A stretch of 42,443 nucleotides of DNA from Desulfobacteraceae bacterium (lineage in GTDB: Bacteria; Desulfobacterota; Desulfobacteria; Desulfobacterales; Desulfosarcinaceae): contig JALVQM010000166.1 of the NCBI GenBank assembly GCA_027025615.1, positions 1-42,443 on the forward strand, read 5' to 3'. Each line of letters starts with the position of its first letter. Position 1 is the first letter of the stretch. Positions 1-8,387 of this stretch are shown piece by piece. A program made the position numbers and the translations under genes. Below the pieces are notes generated by a model. The model did no database searches and was not told where the DNA came from. It saw only the letters and a list, made by a program, of their open reading frames with translations.

Positions 1-677
1 CCGGATGTGGCCATGTTTTCTGGGTCCTGCAACCGTCAAAACTCGACATCATTACTTATTACAGCAAAAAGGTATATCAGCAGCCGGCAATGGCCTACAT
101 GGTCATTGATGATTCGGAGGGAGTCCCGTTCACCCTGGATTTTGCATATCCTTTTGTCCGTGACAAAATAGTCATGATGGGATTTGGCGATATTTGCCTT
201 GGTCCTCTGGATGCCTTTAACCAGGCAGAAAGGACATTGCACAAAACAGGTGCGGATGTCGCGCTCGGTCTTTTTCCGATTCACGATCCGGATACACGGC
301 AACGCAGTGACATGGTCGAAATTACCAGTGGTCAAAAAATAAGCAAAATCCAGGTTAAACCCTCGAAAACAGATTTGAGTCTTAGTTGGGCTTTGGCGGT
401 ATGGCGACCTTCCTTTACAGACTTCATGCACCGCAAGCTGCAAAGGTTGCCAAAAAAGGACGGCTCTGTTTCAAGAGCGGAAATACACCTTGGAAATATA
501 TTCCAACAAGCCATTGAAGATGGGCTCACGTTGGTGGGCCATAGCTTTGACCATGATACCTTTCTTGATCTTGGCACCCCTGAAAGCTGGTATGCAGCAA
601 CCGTCAGAGGAGTCACGCCCTGGGGGGCCAAAAAGCACGGGCCTGGCGGGCAGTCTGTTCAGGAGCCACAAAAGTAG
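1..677 (+). CDS. Sugar nucleotidyltransferase (NDP-sugar pyrophosphorylase-like), 5' partial
   Basis: The frame is open from the left edge to a TAG at 675-677, giving about 224 residues, so the start lies outside the window. The segment GFGDICLGP, followed by an acidic-basic stretch with LGLFPIHDPD and an LDLGTPESW motif near the end, matches glucose-1-phosphate thymidylyltransferase/NDP-sugar pyrophosphorylase proteins, where the last motif lies beside the sugar-phosphate site. The N-terminal nucleotide-binding signature (GxGxR) is missing because of truncation. It would activate a sugar-1-phosphate with an NTP in the cytoplasm. Its end overlaps the end of galT on the other strand by 65 bases. 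The sugar specificity cannot be read from this fragment. Confidence 0.72.
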   Translation, partial: GCGHVFWVLQPSKLDIITYYSKKVYQQPAMAYMVIDDSEGVPFTLDFAYPFVRDKIVMMGFGDICLGPLDAFNQAERTLHKTGADVALGLFPIHDPDTRQRSDMVEITSGQKISKIQVKPSKTDLSLSWALAVWRPSFTDFMHRKLQRLPKKDGSVSRAEIHLGNIFQQAIEDGLTLVGHSFDHDTFLDLGTPESWYAATVRGVTPWGAKKHGPGGQSVQEPQK

Positions 678-1650
678 CCATGTCGCCCAACATCAATTCG
701 TAACCTGTAAAATCACTGCGCACCCAGGGAGCATAGTTAGCCCTTACCTTCAACGAAACCCTCAGCTCCAAACGGCTGGAGGGCTTTTCGACAGCAAGCA
801 AACCAAGGTTGTAAGCATTGCGGTTGAGCTTACGAAAGAACCGCTGGGCACACAGAACTCCCTGGGCAAGTTCCTGCCAGCGCTCATGCTCTATGCCGCA
901 AATGGAATTACGGCCCGGCAAAATGGCCCAAAGCTCAAAAAAACCTTCCGGGGCAAAGGCTGTCAACCAGTGCCATTGACCCGTGCAGCTTATGTAACGC
1001 TGGCCTGCCCTGATTTCATGTTCGAGGTAGGTTGCAAAAATTCCCTTGCCTGTTGCCGAGTAAAATTTTTCCGCCCGTTTCTCCAGAAATCGATGATGAT
1101 TGGACGCTACCCGGTCGGCATGAACCTGTAGATGTGGATGTACAAGGGAACCTCCTGCAGCAGGAAGATGATTCTGGGTAACAGCCACGTAAACAGCTTC
1201 CCTGTCTTTTGCCAGCACTTTCTGCAGGTATTTGCAACAGTTGATAAAACTGTTTGCATAAGTATTTTCGTCGGCAGTTCCTATTTCCACGAAATGCTGC
1301 TCGTCGAAAAGGCTTACAGCGGAATAGGCACCATACGGAAACAGGTTGGGAAAAAGAACCGAGCTGCCTTGACGTTGGCGGCCTTCAGGCAACAGGCTGG
1401 AGATGGCCCTGGGAGTCGCTCCCTCAAGCTGCCGGGGACAGAAGGGACAATTAACTGTATCATCTGCGGTCGGCGGCCTGGGAGGGAAATCATCCGTGGA
1501 AGCTTCTTTTTCCAGGCTTCGGCTGAAAGTAATCCTGCAACTTCGCCCGGTAACAGGATCCTTCCTTATTTCAATCGGCCTTTCAATTGTTTTTCCCCGG
1601 GTGTCCACAATCCGGGCAACAATGTTTTTCGAGGAAAAGATCAGATCCAT
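613..1650 (-). CDS. galT: Galactose-1-phosphate uridylyltransferase (GalT, HIT superfamily)
   Basis: Predicted to exchange UMP between UDP-glucose and galactose-1-phosphate (Leloir pathway). The 345-residue product has the expected family length. It carries a CPFC pair near residue 75 that probably binds zinc, and an HPHLQ motif preceded by AGGSL, which holds the nucleotidylated histidine. The start chosen is ATG at 1650, because GGAGG (minus strand, 1659-1663) sits 8 bases upstream; a TTG nine codons earlier is in frame but lacks such a site. It runs convergently into the nucleotidyltransferase gene and shares 65 bases with it. The family also includes ADP-sulfurylase/Ap4A phosphorylase-like members, so the exact substrate is slightly uncertain. 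Confidence 0.82.
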   Translation of the reverse strand: MDLIFSSKNIVARIVDTRGKTIERPIEIRKDPVTGRSCRITFSRSLEKEASTDDFPPRPPTADDTVNCPFCPRQLEGATPRAISSLLPEGRQRQGSSVLFPNLFPYGAYSAVSLFDEQHFVEIGTADENTYANSFINCCKYLQKVLAKDREAVYVAVTQNHLPAAGGSLVHPHLQVHADRVASNHHRFLEKRAEKFYSATGKGIFATYLEHEIRAGQRYISCTGQWHWLTAFAPEGFFELWAILPGRNSICGIEHERWQELAQGVLCAQRFFRKLNRNAYNLGLLAVEKPSSRLELRVSLKVRANYAPWVRSDFTGYELMLGDMATFVAPEQTARQARAFWPPRA

Positions 1651-1734
1651 GGGGTTAACCTCCACCCTATTATCCAACTTCCTTGTATATCGATAATTTT
1701 AAGTTTGGTAGCACAGGGTAAGCCAAAGGCCAAA

Positions 1735-1763
1735 GTATTTTCCGCAAAAAGCATAGAAAATAC
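1735..1763. promoter_or_regulatory. Inverted repeat between galT and the DoxX gene
   Basis: GTATTTTC (1735-1742) and GAAAATAC (1756-1763) form an 8-base inverted repeat with a 13-base spacer, in the AT-rich divergent intergenic region 1651-1907. No T-tract follows on either strand, so an operator is more likely than a terminator. Nothing else clear is seen in this gap. Confidence 0.3.
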
Positions 1764-1907
1764 CGTTTACCGGGACATCTTAACATACAGATTATCTATT
1801 TTACTTATATATATTTTCCATTTATACATCTGTTCAACCTGGGTTTGTCCAAGCAGCAAAACAGTAACCAACACATTTGGTAATTTTATAAACAGGTTGA
1901 TGTTCAT

Positions 1908-2405
1908 ATGGGTTGGATTAACAAAAAATTTCCCGAGATTAAAAGCCTTATGGATTTTGGGGGACGCCTCGGCCTGGCACTGGTTTTCTTCTGGTCAGGA
2001 GCTGCCAAACTGTTTTCTCCAGTACAGTTCGCATCCACCATCAGCGACTTCGGGCTTTTACCGGACCAAATAACCATTGTGGCCGCTCTTGTAATCTCCG
2101 CCCTGGAAGTATTGCTGGCAATCGGGCTGCTGACTAATATACGCGGGGCAGTTGCCATGGCAGCCGGGGCAATAGTATTTTTTATAATCATAATAGGTTA
2201 TGGAATGTTCATCGGCCTTGACATCGATTGTGGATGTTTTGGCCCAGGTAACCCTGAGTCAAGCCCCCATGGCGAGCTGCACTCTGCCTTATTGCGTGAC
2301 CTGGCGCTTCTGGCCCTATCGCTTTTCATTATGGCAAACAGGGCGGTGGAAAATGGCAAATTAAAACCTGTAATAAACTTTTTTTCAAAACAACCCCGCT
2401 ATTAA
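1908..2405 (+). CDS. DoxX/MauE-family redox-associated membrane protein
   Basis: A 165-residue integral membrane protein with about four hydrophobic segments (residues ~15-35, 48-70, 75-100 and 125-143). The N-terminal GRLGLALVFFWSGAAKL is the typical first segment of DoxX/MauE proteins. A DCGCFG motif near residue 105 gives a CxC pair, as in family members linked to disulfide or sulfur chemistry at the membrane. The next gene, 30 bases away, encodes an exported rhodanese, so a role in moving reducing equivalents or sulfur across the membrane is plausible but inferred. The ribosome site before ATG 1908 is weak. Confidence 0.75.
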   Translation: MGWINKKFPEIKSLMDFGGRLGLALVFFWSGAAKLFSPVQFASTISDFGLLPDQITIVAALVISALEVLLAIGLLTNIRGAVAMAAGAIVFFIIIIGYGMFIGLDIDCGCFGPGNPESSPHGELHSALLRDLALLALSLFIMANRAVENGKLKPVINFFSKQPRY

Positions 2406-2435
2406 CACGTTCTAATTCAGTAACAAGGAGGACAA

Positions 2436-2969
2436 ATGCGTAAGCGTTTATTGCTGATTTTGTTGGTTATTCTGGTTGCAGCCGCACCTGCTTCGGGGTC
2501 CTTATTTAAAAATAAGTTCGAAAAAGAAATCGCCAATGAAACCTTGGCTGTAAAATTGGCTCGAGAAACAGTGCGGGGTGGATACAATTTAGTCACCGCC
2601 ATGGAATTGAAAGCATGGCTCGACCAGAAAAAACCAATGCTGGTGATCGATACCATGCCGTATGAGTCAAGCTATAAGAAAGGACACATCCCTGGAGCCA
2701 AGCAATTTTTATTTCCGATTCAGGAAATGGAAAGCTGGGACAGAAATAAAACAGGCGGTAAAAGCCTTGAAGATTTCAAGGCCTTGCTGGGACCGGACAA
2801 ACAGCGGACGATTGTTATATACTGCGGATTCGTAAAATGCGGTCGCAGTCACAACGGTGCCGGTTGGGCTGTCAAGCTGGGATACAAAAACGTATTCAGA
2901 TTTCCGGGCGGCATTTTTGCCTGGAAAGGAGCAGGTTACAAAGTTGAAAAAATTGATAAAGGAAAATGA
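2436..2969 (+). CDS. Exported rhodanese-like sulfurtransferase
   Basis: A 177-residue protein with a signal peptide (basic MRKR, then a leucine-rich core, cleavage probably after PASG around residue 22). One rhodanese domain follows: VIDTMPYESSYKKGHIPGA is the CH2A-like motif, and the active loop is IYCGFVKCGRSH, with the likely persulfide cysteine at YC and a second cysteine five residues later. A perfect AGGAGG lies 5-6 bases before the ATG. It probably acts outside the cytoplasmic membrane on thiosulfate, polysulfide or protein persulfides. It follows the DoxX/MauE gene and overlaps the next gene by ATGA, so the three form one unit. Confidence 0.82.
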   Translation: MRKRLLLILLVILVAAAPASGSLFKNKFEKEIANETLAVKLARETVRGGYNLVTAMELKAWLDQKKPMLVIDTMPYESSYKKGHIPGAKQFLFPIQEMESWDRNKTGGKSLEDFKALLGPDKQRTIVIYCGFVKCGRSHNGAGWAVKLGYKNVFRFPGGIFAWKGAGYKVEKIDKGK

Positions 2970-3577
2970 TGGTCTCAATTAAAATTATGCCTGAATTTAA
3001 AATTGAACGCTCTTCCTGCTTTTTTGATTCCCATGACGAACACAGCCGAACAGTTAATGCCATTGGACGCAAGGCAGCCAACCTTTTTGCCAGCGGCCAG
3101 ATGTGGTGTGCAGAAGCTGTATTCTACGTTCTGAACCGCAGTTTTGACGGTGGTCTGCCTCCTGAAACAGCCCAGCAACTGGGCTCCGGACTGGGCCAGG
3201 GCGTGGGTGGCAAAGGTTGCATTTGCGGAGCGCTGAACGGAGCAGCCATGGCGATTGGACTGTTATTGGGCAACCACAAACCTGGATGGTCAACCAACAA
3301 GCACGTCATGGAGCTTTGCGGCCAGCTCCATGACCGTTTTCGCAAAGCTTTCGGCGCGACCTGTTGTCGCACCCTTACCCGCTCGGTGGAGGAAGGCTCT
3401 CGCCAGCATATACATCGTTGCGCCATGCATACCGCCATGGCAGCTGCCACAGCGGCTGAAATCATCCTGGAACAAAAGCCGCAACTGGAAGAAAAAGTCG
3501 ATTTTCCTTTCCTTGAAAGACTTGACGGCAGACTCTCTTCCGGCCTGAAAATTTTATCCGGCCTGTTACAGCCATAG
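2966..3577 (+). CDS. C_GCAxxG_C_C family redox protein
   Basis: A 203-residue protein with no signal peptide. The segment MWCAEAV, then a GxGxG stretch, GKGCICGALNGAA, and a downstream cysteine group (MELCGQL, ATCCRTL, HRCAMH) match the C_GCAxxG_C_C family (PF09719), cysteine-rich proteins of unknown function common in sulfate- and metal-reducing anaerobes. ATG 2966 overlaps the rhodanese stop codon; a second ATG at 2969 is also possible and has better spacing to AAAGGA. Co-translation with the rhodanese, and selD downstream, suggest sulfur or selenium handling. This is inference from context only. Confidence 0.75.
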   Translation: MMVSIKIMPEFKIERSSCFFDSHDEHSRTVNAIGRKAANLFASGQMWCAEAVFYVLNRSFDGGLPPETAQQLGSGLGQGVGGKGCICGALNGAAMAIGLLLGNHKPGWSTNKHVMELCGQLHDRFRKAFGATCCRTLTRSVEEGSRQHIHRCAMHTAMAAATAAEIILEQKPQLEEKVDFPFLERLDGRLSSGLKILSGLLQP

Positions 3578-3666
3578 GCGATGCTTTCGGATTAGGCCTT
3601 GCCCTCAGCTTTCGTCGGCATTATAACAATGCATGTAAATTAACAACAGCCATTGGATGATCTGAA

Positions 3667-4731
3667 TTGGTCAATTTCCGCGACATACTGAAAAAACCGA
3701 CCCTCCAGAGCCTGTCCAAAACGTGTGGCTGAGCAGCTAAAATCGACCCGGTCGGGCTCGGTACACTACTGGAAAACCTTGTACAGGCAGATGATCCCAA
3801 TCTCCTGGTGGGTTACAACACAAGCGACGATGCCGGTGTATACCGCATCAGGGATGACTTGGCCCTGGTGGTAACGGCAGACTTTATAACCCCCCCGGTA
3901 AATGATCCTTTCATATACGGCCAGATAGCAGCCGCTAATGCCATCAGTGATATATACGCCATGGGAGGCCGACCGTTGCTTTGTCTCAACCTGGTTTGTT
4001 TCCCATCGCAACAGCTCCCTCCGGAACAGCTGCATAAAATCGTGGAAGGGGCCGCCCTGAAAATCAGTGAATCAGGAGCTGTGCTAGCCGGAGGACACTC
4101 AGTGGAAGACAGTGAGCCAAAATTCGGGCTGGCGGTAACAGGACTTGTACACCCGGATAAGGTATGGACCAATTCCGGGGCCTGCCCCGGTGACGTCCTG
4201 ATCCTGACAAAACCTCTGGGAAGCGGCGTTTTATTCAACGCCAACCTCAAAAAGTGGGTATCACAGCAGGCCATGGAAGCCTGTATCAAGGTAACTTCGT
4301 CCTTAAACCGGAATGCGGCTATGACAATGGCCAATTTTGAAATTCATGCCGCCACCGATGTAACCGGTTTTGGCCTGGCCGGTCATGGGCTTGAAATGGC
4401 AAAAGGATCAGGGGTATGCCTTGAGATAGACATCAATGCACTGCCGGTTATGGACCAGGCATTGGAAATGTACCGCAAGGGAATGAATACGGGTGTCAAC
4501 CCTTACAACCAACAACTTACCGAAAAATATACTATTTTAAACAGCCGGCTTCCGGACTGGCACCGCCAGATAATTTATGACCCCCAGACCAGTGGAGGAT
4601 TACTGGCGGCCATACCGGCCGGACAGGCCGACCGTCTCCTGGCAGAGCTTGAATCCAACCAGGTTGCGGGTGCCAGGATAATCGGACGGGTAAGGGAAAC
4701 ATCGTCCGGTAAACACCTTGTTTTTAACTGA
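3667..4731 (+). CDS. selD: Selenide, water dikinase with predicted selenocysteine active site
   Basis: Makes selenophosphate from selenide and ATP, the selenium donor for Sec-tRNA synthesis. The open part from 3733 matches SelD throughout: DPNLLVGYNTSDDAGVY, TADFITPPVNDPF, NAISDIYAMGG, AGGHSVED, ATDVTGFGLAGHG and DPQTSGGLL. In the same frame upstream, TGA at 3730-3732 sits in KTCG-TGA-AAKI, exactly where SelD has its catalytic Cys (CGCK in E. coli) or Sec, so it is read as Sec (residue 22). The hairpin just after it fits a bacterial SECIS. No ATG exists between the in-frame stop at 3658-3660 and the Sec codon; TTG 3667 is the best start, with a weak GGATGA before it. Calling from the first ATG after the Sec codon (3808 onward) would lose the active site. 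Confidence 0.88.
3742..3762 (+). promoter_or_regulatory. Bacterial SECIS-like element of selD
   Basis: Directly downstream of the TGA at 3730-3732, 3742-3746 pairs with 3758-3762 (AUCGA/UCGGU, one G-U pair). C3757 is bulged, 3747-3749 pairs with 3754-3756 (CCC/GGG), and the apical loop is GGUC (3750-3753). The loop begins 17 bases after the TGA. A short stem with a G/U-containing loop (GGUC in E. coli fdhF) inside the reading frame is the SelB-binding arrangement of bacteria. Folding was done by hand. Confidence 0.7.
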
Positions 4732-4749
4732 CGGCCGGTACACCTGTTT

Positions 4750-5271
4750 TTAGAATTCTATGCCTTTTTGAGCCTTTACCCCGGACCGATAGTGGTGTTT
4801 GACTGCCTGCATTTCTGTTATCATATCGGCCGCTTTTAAAATCTGTTCCGGTGCTTGGCGACCGGTTATTACCAAGTGCAGTTCTCTTGGCTTGCGCCCT
4901 AAGACATCCATGAATTCATTCATGCTGATCATTTCATAGTTTAAAATGTAAGTAAATTCGTCAAGAATCACCATCTGGTAATCACCCTTGAAAATCACCT
5001 CTCTGGCAAACTTCCACGCCTCGGCCGCCGCCCGGGTATCTTTTTCAAGGTCTTTTGACTTTAAGGTAAAGCCCCTGCCCATTACGTAAAAATCAAGCAA
5101 ATCTGAATAACGTTTAACCGCCTCCAGTTCCCCGTAACGCCAGGAACCCTTGATGAACTGGATAAAACAAACCCGCATGCCGTGCCCAACCGCCCTCATG
5201 GCCATCCCAAGGGCTGAAGTCGTTTTGCCCTTTCCGTCGCCGGTCAGTACCATCACAAGCCCCGTGGACAT
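4750..5271 (-). CDS. cobO: Cob(I)alamin adenosyltransferase (CobA/CobO/BtuR)
   Basis: Transfers the adenosyl group of ATP to cob(I)alamin or corrinoid precursors, giving adenosylcobalamin. At 173 residues it has the usual length of the BtuR/CobO class. The P-loop TGDGKGKTTSALG lies at residues 10-22, QFIKG follows, and the LDEFTY and VITGR motifs of the family are present. ATG 5271 is preceded by GGAGG at 7 bases. It is convergent with selD, 18 bases apart, and divergent from the methyltransferase gene. No cobalamin riboswitch consensus was seen upstream. Confidence 0.9.
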   Translation of the reverse strand: MSTGLVMVLTGDGKGKTTSALGMAMRAVGHGMRVCFIQFIKGSWRYGELEAVKRYSDLLDFYVMGRGFTLKSKDLEKDTRAAAEAWKFAREVIFKGDYQMVILDEFTYILNYEMISMNEFMDVLGRKPRELHLVITGRQAPEQILKAADMITEMQAVKHHYRSGVKAQKGIEF

Positions 5272-5434
5272 TGTTATACCTCCAGAAAAATAGTCTCCTG
5301 GACAATACTACATGTAAAACGGCAGCGCAAATATGTAGCTGTATGGGCTGCCCGGCGTCATGATATCCCCTTTTGTCGATAAATCATTAGAGTTTTTATG
5401 GCTTCTTACGCAATTTTCGCCCAAGGCCAATACT

Positions 5435-5463
5435 TTGACAAAAAACCGCTGAAGCGTTATAGA
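5435..5463 (+). promoter_or_regulatory. Sigma-70-type promoter before the methyltransferase operon
   Basis: TTGACA (5435-5440), a 17-base spacer and TATAGA (5458-5463) give a near-consensus housekeeping promoter about 90 bases upstream of ATG 5555. It would drive the methyltransferase, WYL regulator, aminotransferase and amidase genes. Confidence 0.6.
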
Positions 5464-5554
5464 CACCTTCATCCTCACTGATTTGGTCGGAAAGCAGTTG
5501 CAGGCATTTAACCTTGCTCAGCCTTTGATTAAAATCAAACTACAAGGAATAACT

Positions 5555-6229
5555 ATGAATACCAACCACGAGCCGGACCTTGCAAACTTCCTGGCCAGAT
5601 ACGAGACAAAGACCCATAAAATGTCAATCAACGGAAAAGAGCTTACTTTTTTCGTACCACGGGATATAACCGACCTCATTGACATGGAAAATCCAATGAG
5701 GAACTTTCCACTCTGGGCCAAGGTATGGGAAGCCGCAATAGTCCTTTTGGATCACATGGCCAGGCTTAAGCCTTCCCCTGAACGACGGGTACTGGAAATC
5801 GGTGCCGGCCTTGGAACTGTGGGGATCACGGCTGCCAGCCTCGGCCACAGGGTAACCATTACCGAATACAACCCTGATGCCCTGGAATTTATCCGGGCCA
5901 ACTGCCTGGCAAATGGTTGTAAAGATGTAGAGGTGCTTTACCTGGACTGGAACAACCCTATCCTTGACGGCAAATTCGACTTGATCATTGGATCTGAAGT
6001 AGTTTACAGGGAACAGGATATTGACAACCTGAAAAAACTTTTTGATCAGGCCTTGGCCCCTAATGGTCAGGTTGTGCTGGCCGAGCAACTCCGCAGCACA
6101 GGCATGAGTTTCTGGCAAAAAATGGCTCTTAGCTATTCCATCAAAGCTCGCCGGGTAAAATTGAGATCAGACGATACTCCTGTCCAGATCTCCATTTTTG
6201 AACTGAAACCATTGGGAAACAAGTCCTGA
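5555..6229 (+). CDS. Class I SAM-dependent methyltransferase (Methyltransf_16/METTL-like)
   Basis: A 224-residue cytoplasmic protein. The SAM-binding motif I is VLEIGAGLGTVG (79-90), an acidic motif II follows (TEYNPDAL), and FDLIIGSEVVYR (141-152) replaces the usual motif IV. The PLWAKVWEA segment before the SAM site and the SEVVY motif resemble the METTL20/21-like protein-lysine methyltransferases; the substrate is unknown. ATG 5555 was chosen because AAGGAA lies 6 bases before it; an in-frame start at 5483 has no good site and adds unconserved sequence. It is 17 bases from the WYL regulator gene and is probably the first gene of that operon. Confidence 0.7.
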   Translation: MNTNHEPDLANFLARYETKTHKMSINGKELTFFVPRDITDLIDMENPMRNFPLWAKVWEAAIVLLDHMARLKPSPERRVLEIGAGLGTVGITAASLGHRVTITEYNPDALEFIRANCLANGCKDVEVLYLDWNNPILDGKFDLIIGSEVVYREQDIDNLKKLFDQALAPNGQVVLAEQLRSTGMSFWQKMALSYSIKARRVKLRSDDTPVQISIFELKPLGNKS

Positions 6230-6246
6230 CCGAGTGGAGTATTCCC

Positions 6247-7242
6247 ATGGCAAGGGGTGAACAACTTTCCCGGCAGTGGAAAATCATCCAAACCCTGACC
6301 GGATCCCGGGCAGGCAAAACAGCCGGCGAACTGGCCGAAACATTGGGTTGTCATGTCCGTACCATCTATCGTGATCTCAACGCCTTGGAGTCAGGCGGAT
6401 TTCCTCTTTACGTCGAAAAGAAAGAAGGCCAAAGCCGCTGGCATATTCTGGAGCAGGCACGTCACCAGGTCCCCCTGCCCCTTACCCTGACAGAGGCCAT
6501 GGCCCTGTACTTCAGCAGGGATATGCTCAAATCCCTGGAAGGCACCATTTTCCACCAATCAATGACCACATTGATCGACAAACTTTCAGCCACCATGCCG
6601 GCCGAAGTACGTGATTATGTCCATCACAGCCTGGACCACCTCCACGTAAGTATCAAAAACCGCAAGCAGGCAGGTACCATCCAGCCCGACCTGCATCTTT
6701 TGCAGCAAGCCATAGCCGAACGGCAGGTTGTGGAAATGACCTATTATACCATGAGCCGGCGCAAGTCAGGCCGGAGACAGGTTGAGCCGTACCATATTTG
6801 GTTTTTTGACGGCACCTTCTACCTGATTGCATATTGTCGCCTGCGCAAGCAAATCCGGATTTTTGCCGTTGACCGGATGGACCAATTGAGCTTTATTCAG
6901 GAAACCTTCGAACCACCGGAAAATTTTGACCCGGCGGCCTGGATGATGTCCAGTTTCGGTGTATTCAAGGGAGAGCTCCATACGGTGGTTGTGGAATTTT
7001 CTCCCGGAGTCGCCGGATATATAGAAGAAAAAATCTGGCACCCTTCCCAGCAGATAGTTAAGAAAACCGATGGCCGCCTGGTCTTGACCCTCAAGGTTGC
7101 CGGCCTGGAAGAGATAAAGCATTGGCTTATGCAGTGGGGAGGGACCTTCAGGGTCATTGCCCCGCTGGCCCTGGCCCGGTTAATCCGTGAAGAAGCTGAA
7201 GCTATCTTGATCAAAAACCCTATAGAAGAAAAGGCTGACTGA
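6247..7242 (+). CDS. WYL-domain transcriptional regulator with N-terminal HTH
   Basis: A 331-residue regulator. Residues ~8-60 form a DeoR/HTH_11-type winged helix (GKTAGELAETLGCHVRTIYRDL). A helical linker follows, then a WYL domain around 145-215, where the signature appears as YHIWFFDGTFYLIAYC and ends in RIFAVDRM. A C-terminal WCX-like extension follows. WYL proteins sense ligands, often nucleotides or nucleic acid. The gene sits between the methyltransferase and aminotransferase genes with tiny gaps (17 and 2 bases), so it probably regulates its own operon. A GGAG lies 9 bases before the ATG. Confidence 0.82.
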   Translation: MARGEQLSRQWKIIQTLTGSRAGKTAGELAETLGCHVRTIYRDLNALESGGFPLYVEKKEGQSRWHILEQARHQVPLPLTLTEAMALYFSRDMLKSLEGTIFHQSMTTLIDKLSATMPAEVRDYVHHSLDHLHVSIKNRKQAGTIQPDLHLLQQAIAERQVVEMTYYTMSRRKSGRRQVEPYHIWFFDGTFYLIAYCRLRKQIRIFAVDRMDQLSFIQETFEPPENFDPAAWMMSSFGVFKGELHTVVVEFSPGVAGYIEEKIWHPSQQIVKKTDGRLVLTLKVAGLEEIKHWLMQWGGTFRVIAPLALARLIREEAEAILIKNPIEEKAD

Positions 7243-7244
7243 AG

Positions 7245-8387
7245 ATGCTCCTTGAATCAAAACTTCCAGATATCGGAATCACCATTTTCACCATCATGAG
7301 CAAGCTGGCTTCCGATACCGGAGCCATAAATTTATCTCAGGGCTTTCCGGATTTCGAAGTCGATCCCCGCTTGATCGAACTGGTGAACAAGCACATGTCG
7401 GCCGGCCGCAACCAGTACGCACCCATGCAGGGAGTAGCATCCCTGCGCCAGGCCCTGGCGGAAAAAACCAAAAAACTGTACGGCGCAACCATTGATCCCG
7501 ACACCCAGATTACTGTGACCTCCGGTGCCACCGAGGCCTTGTTCAGTGCCATAACCGCGGTAGTTCAACCCCGGCAGCAGGTACTGGTAATTGAACCGGC
7601 TTTCGATTCATATGTACCTGCAATCCTTCTGAACCAGGGCGAACCGGTTTTCGTCAAGCTAACCTGGCCGGGCTACAAGATCGATTGGGACCGGGTGATT
7701 GACAGCATTACACCCAAAACCAGGGCCATAATCCTGAACTCGCCCCATAATCCAACCGGAACCGTCCTGGCAGACGAGGATATCGATGCCCTGAAAATGC
7801 TTGTCGAGCGCAATGACTTGATTATAATCAGCGACGAGGTTTATGAACACATAATTTTCGACACGATGATCCATCACAGCATGCTGCGCTATCCAGAACT
7901 TGCTGCCCGCAGTATGGTTATAAGTTCTTTTGGCAAAACCTACCATACCACGGGCTGGAAAATCGGCTATTGCATAGCCCCGCCGGAGTTGACCGTTGAA
8001 TTCCAGAAGGTGCACCAGTTTCTCACCTTCTCTGCCAATACCCCTATTCAGCACGCTTATGCTGATATCATGCAGCATGAAGAACTTTACTTGAAACTTG
8101 GAGCCTTCTATCAGGAAAAACGGGACCTTTTCCTGGATCTGCTGTCCACTTCCCGCTTTAAACCCCTGGATTGCAAAGGAACCTATTTCATCATGCTGGA
8201 TTATTCCGAAATAAGCCGGGAACCCGATACGGAATTTGCCCGCCGAATGACCCGTCAATACGGAGTTGCAGCTATACCTCCGTCTGTTTTTTACCATGAC
8301 GACACAGACAACTCTGTTTTGCGTTTTTGTTTTGCCAAGAAAGACAAAACCCTGGAAAAGGCAGCTCGAAAATTATGCGCGATTTAA
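7245..8387 (+). CDS. PLP-dependent aminotransferase (methionine/kynurenine aminotransferase type, YbdL/MtnE-like)
   Basis: A fold-type I aminotransferase of 380 residues. INLSQGFPDF (28-37), NQYAPMQG, VTSGATEAL, NSPHNPTGT (165-173) and SDEVYEH are family motifs, and the PLP lysine is K231 in SSFGKTYHTTGWK. This set is typical of YbdL-type enzymes that transaminate 2-oxo-4-methylthiobutyrate and related oxo acids with glutamine or methionine. The gene begins 2 bases after the WYL gene and overlaps the omega-amidase gene by 13 bases. That pairing is expected for the glutamine transaminase/omega-amidase route, which removes 2-oxoglutaramate and makes the reaction irreversible. Confidence 0.85.
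   Translation: MLLESKLPDIGITIFTIMSKLASDTGAINLSQGFPDFEVDPRLIELVNKHMSAGRNQYAPMQGVASLRQALAEKTKKLYGATIDPDTQITVTSGATEALFSAITAVVQPRQQVLVIEPAFDSYVPAILLNQGEPVFVKLTWPGYKIDWDRVIDSITPKTRAIILNSPHNPTGTVLADEDIDALKMLVERNDLIIISDEVYEHIIFDTMIHHSMLRYPELAARSMVISSFGKTYHTTGWKIGYCIAPPELTVEFQKVHQFLTFSANTPIQHAYADIMQHEELYLKLGAFYQEKRDLFLDLLSTSRFKPLDCKGTYFIMLDYSEISREPDTEFARRMTRQYGVAAIPPSVFYHDDTDNSVLRFCFAKKDKTLEKAARKLCAI

Noticed and set aside
5272..5434. Cobalamin riboswitch upstream of the adenosyltransferase gene
   Set aside because: Searched for the conserved box on the minus strand; none found.
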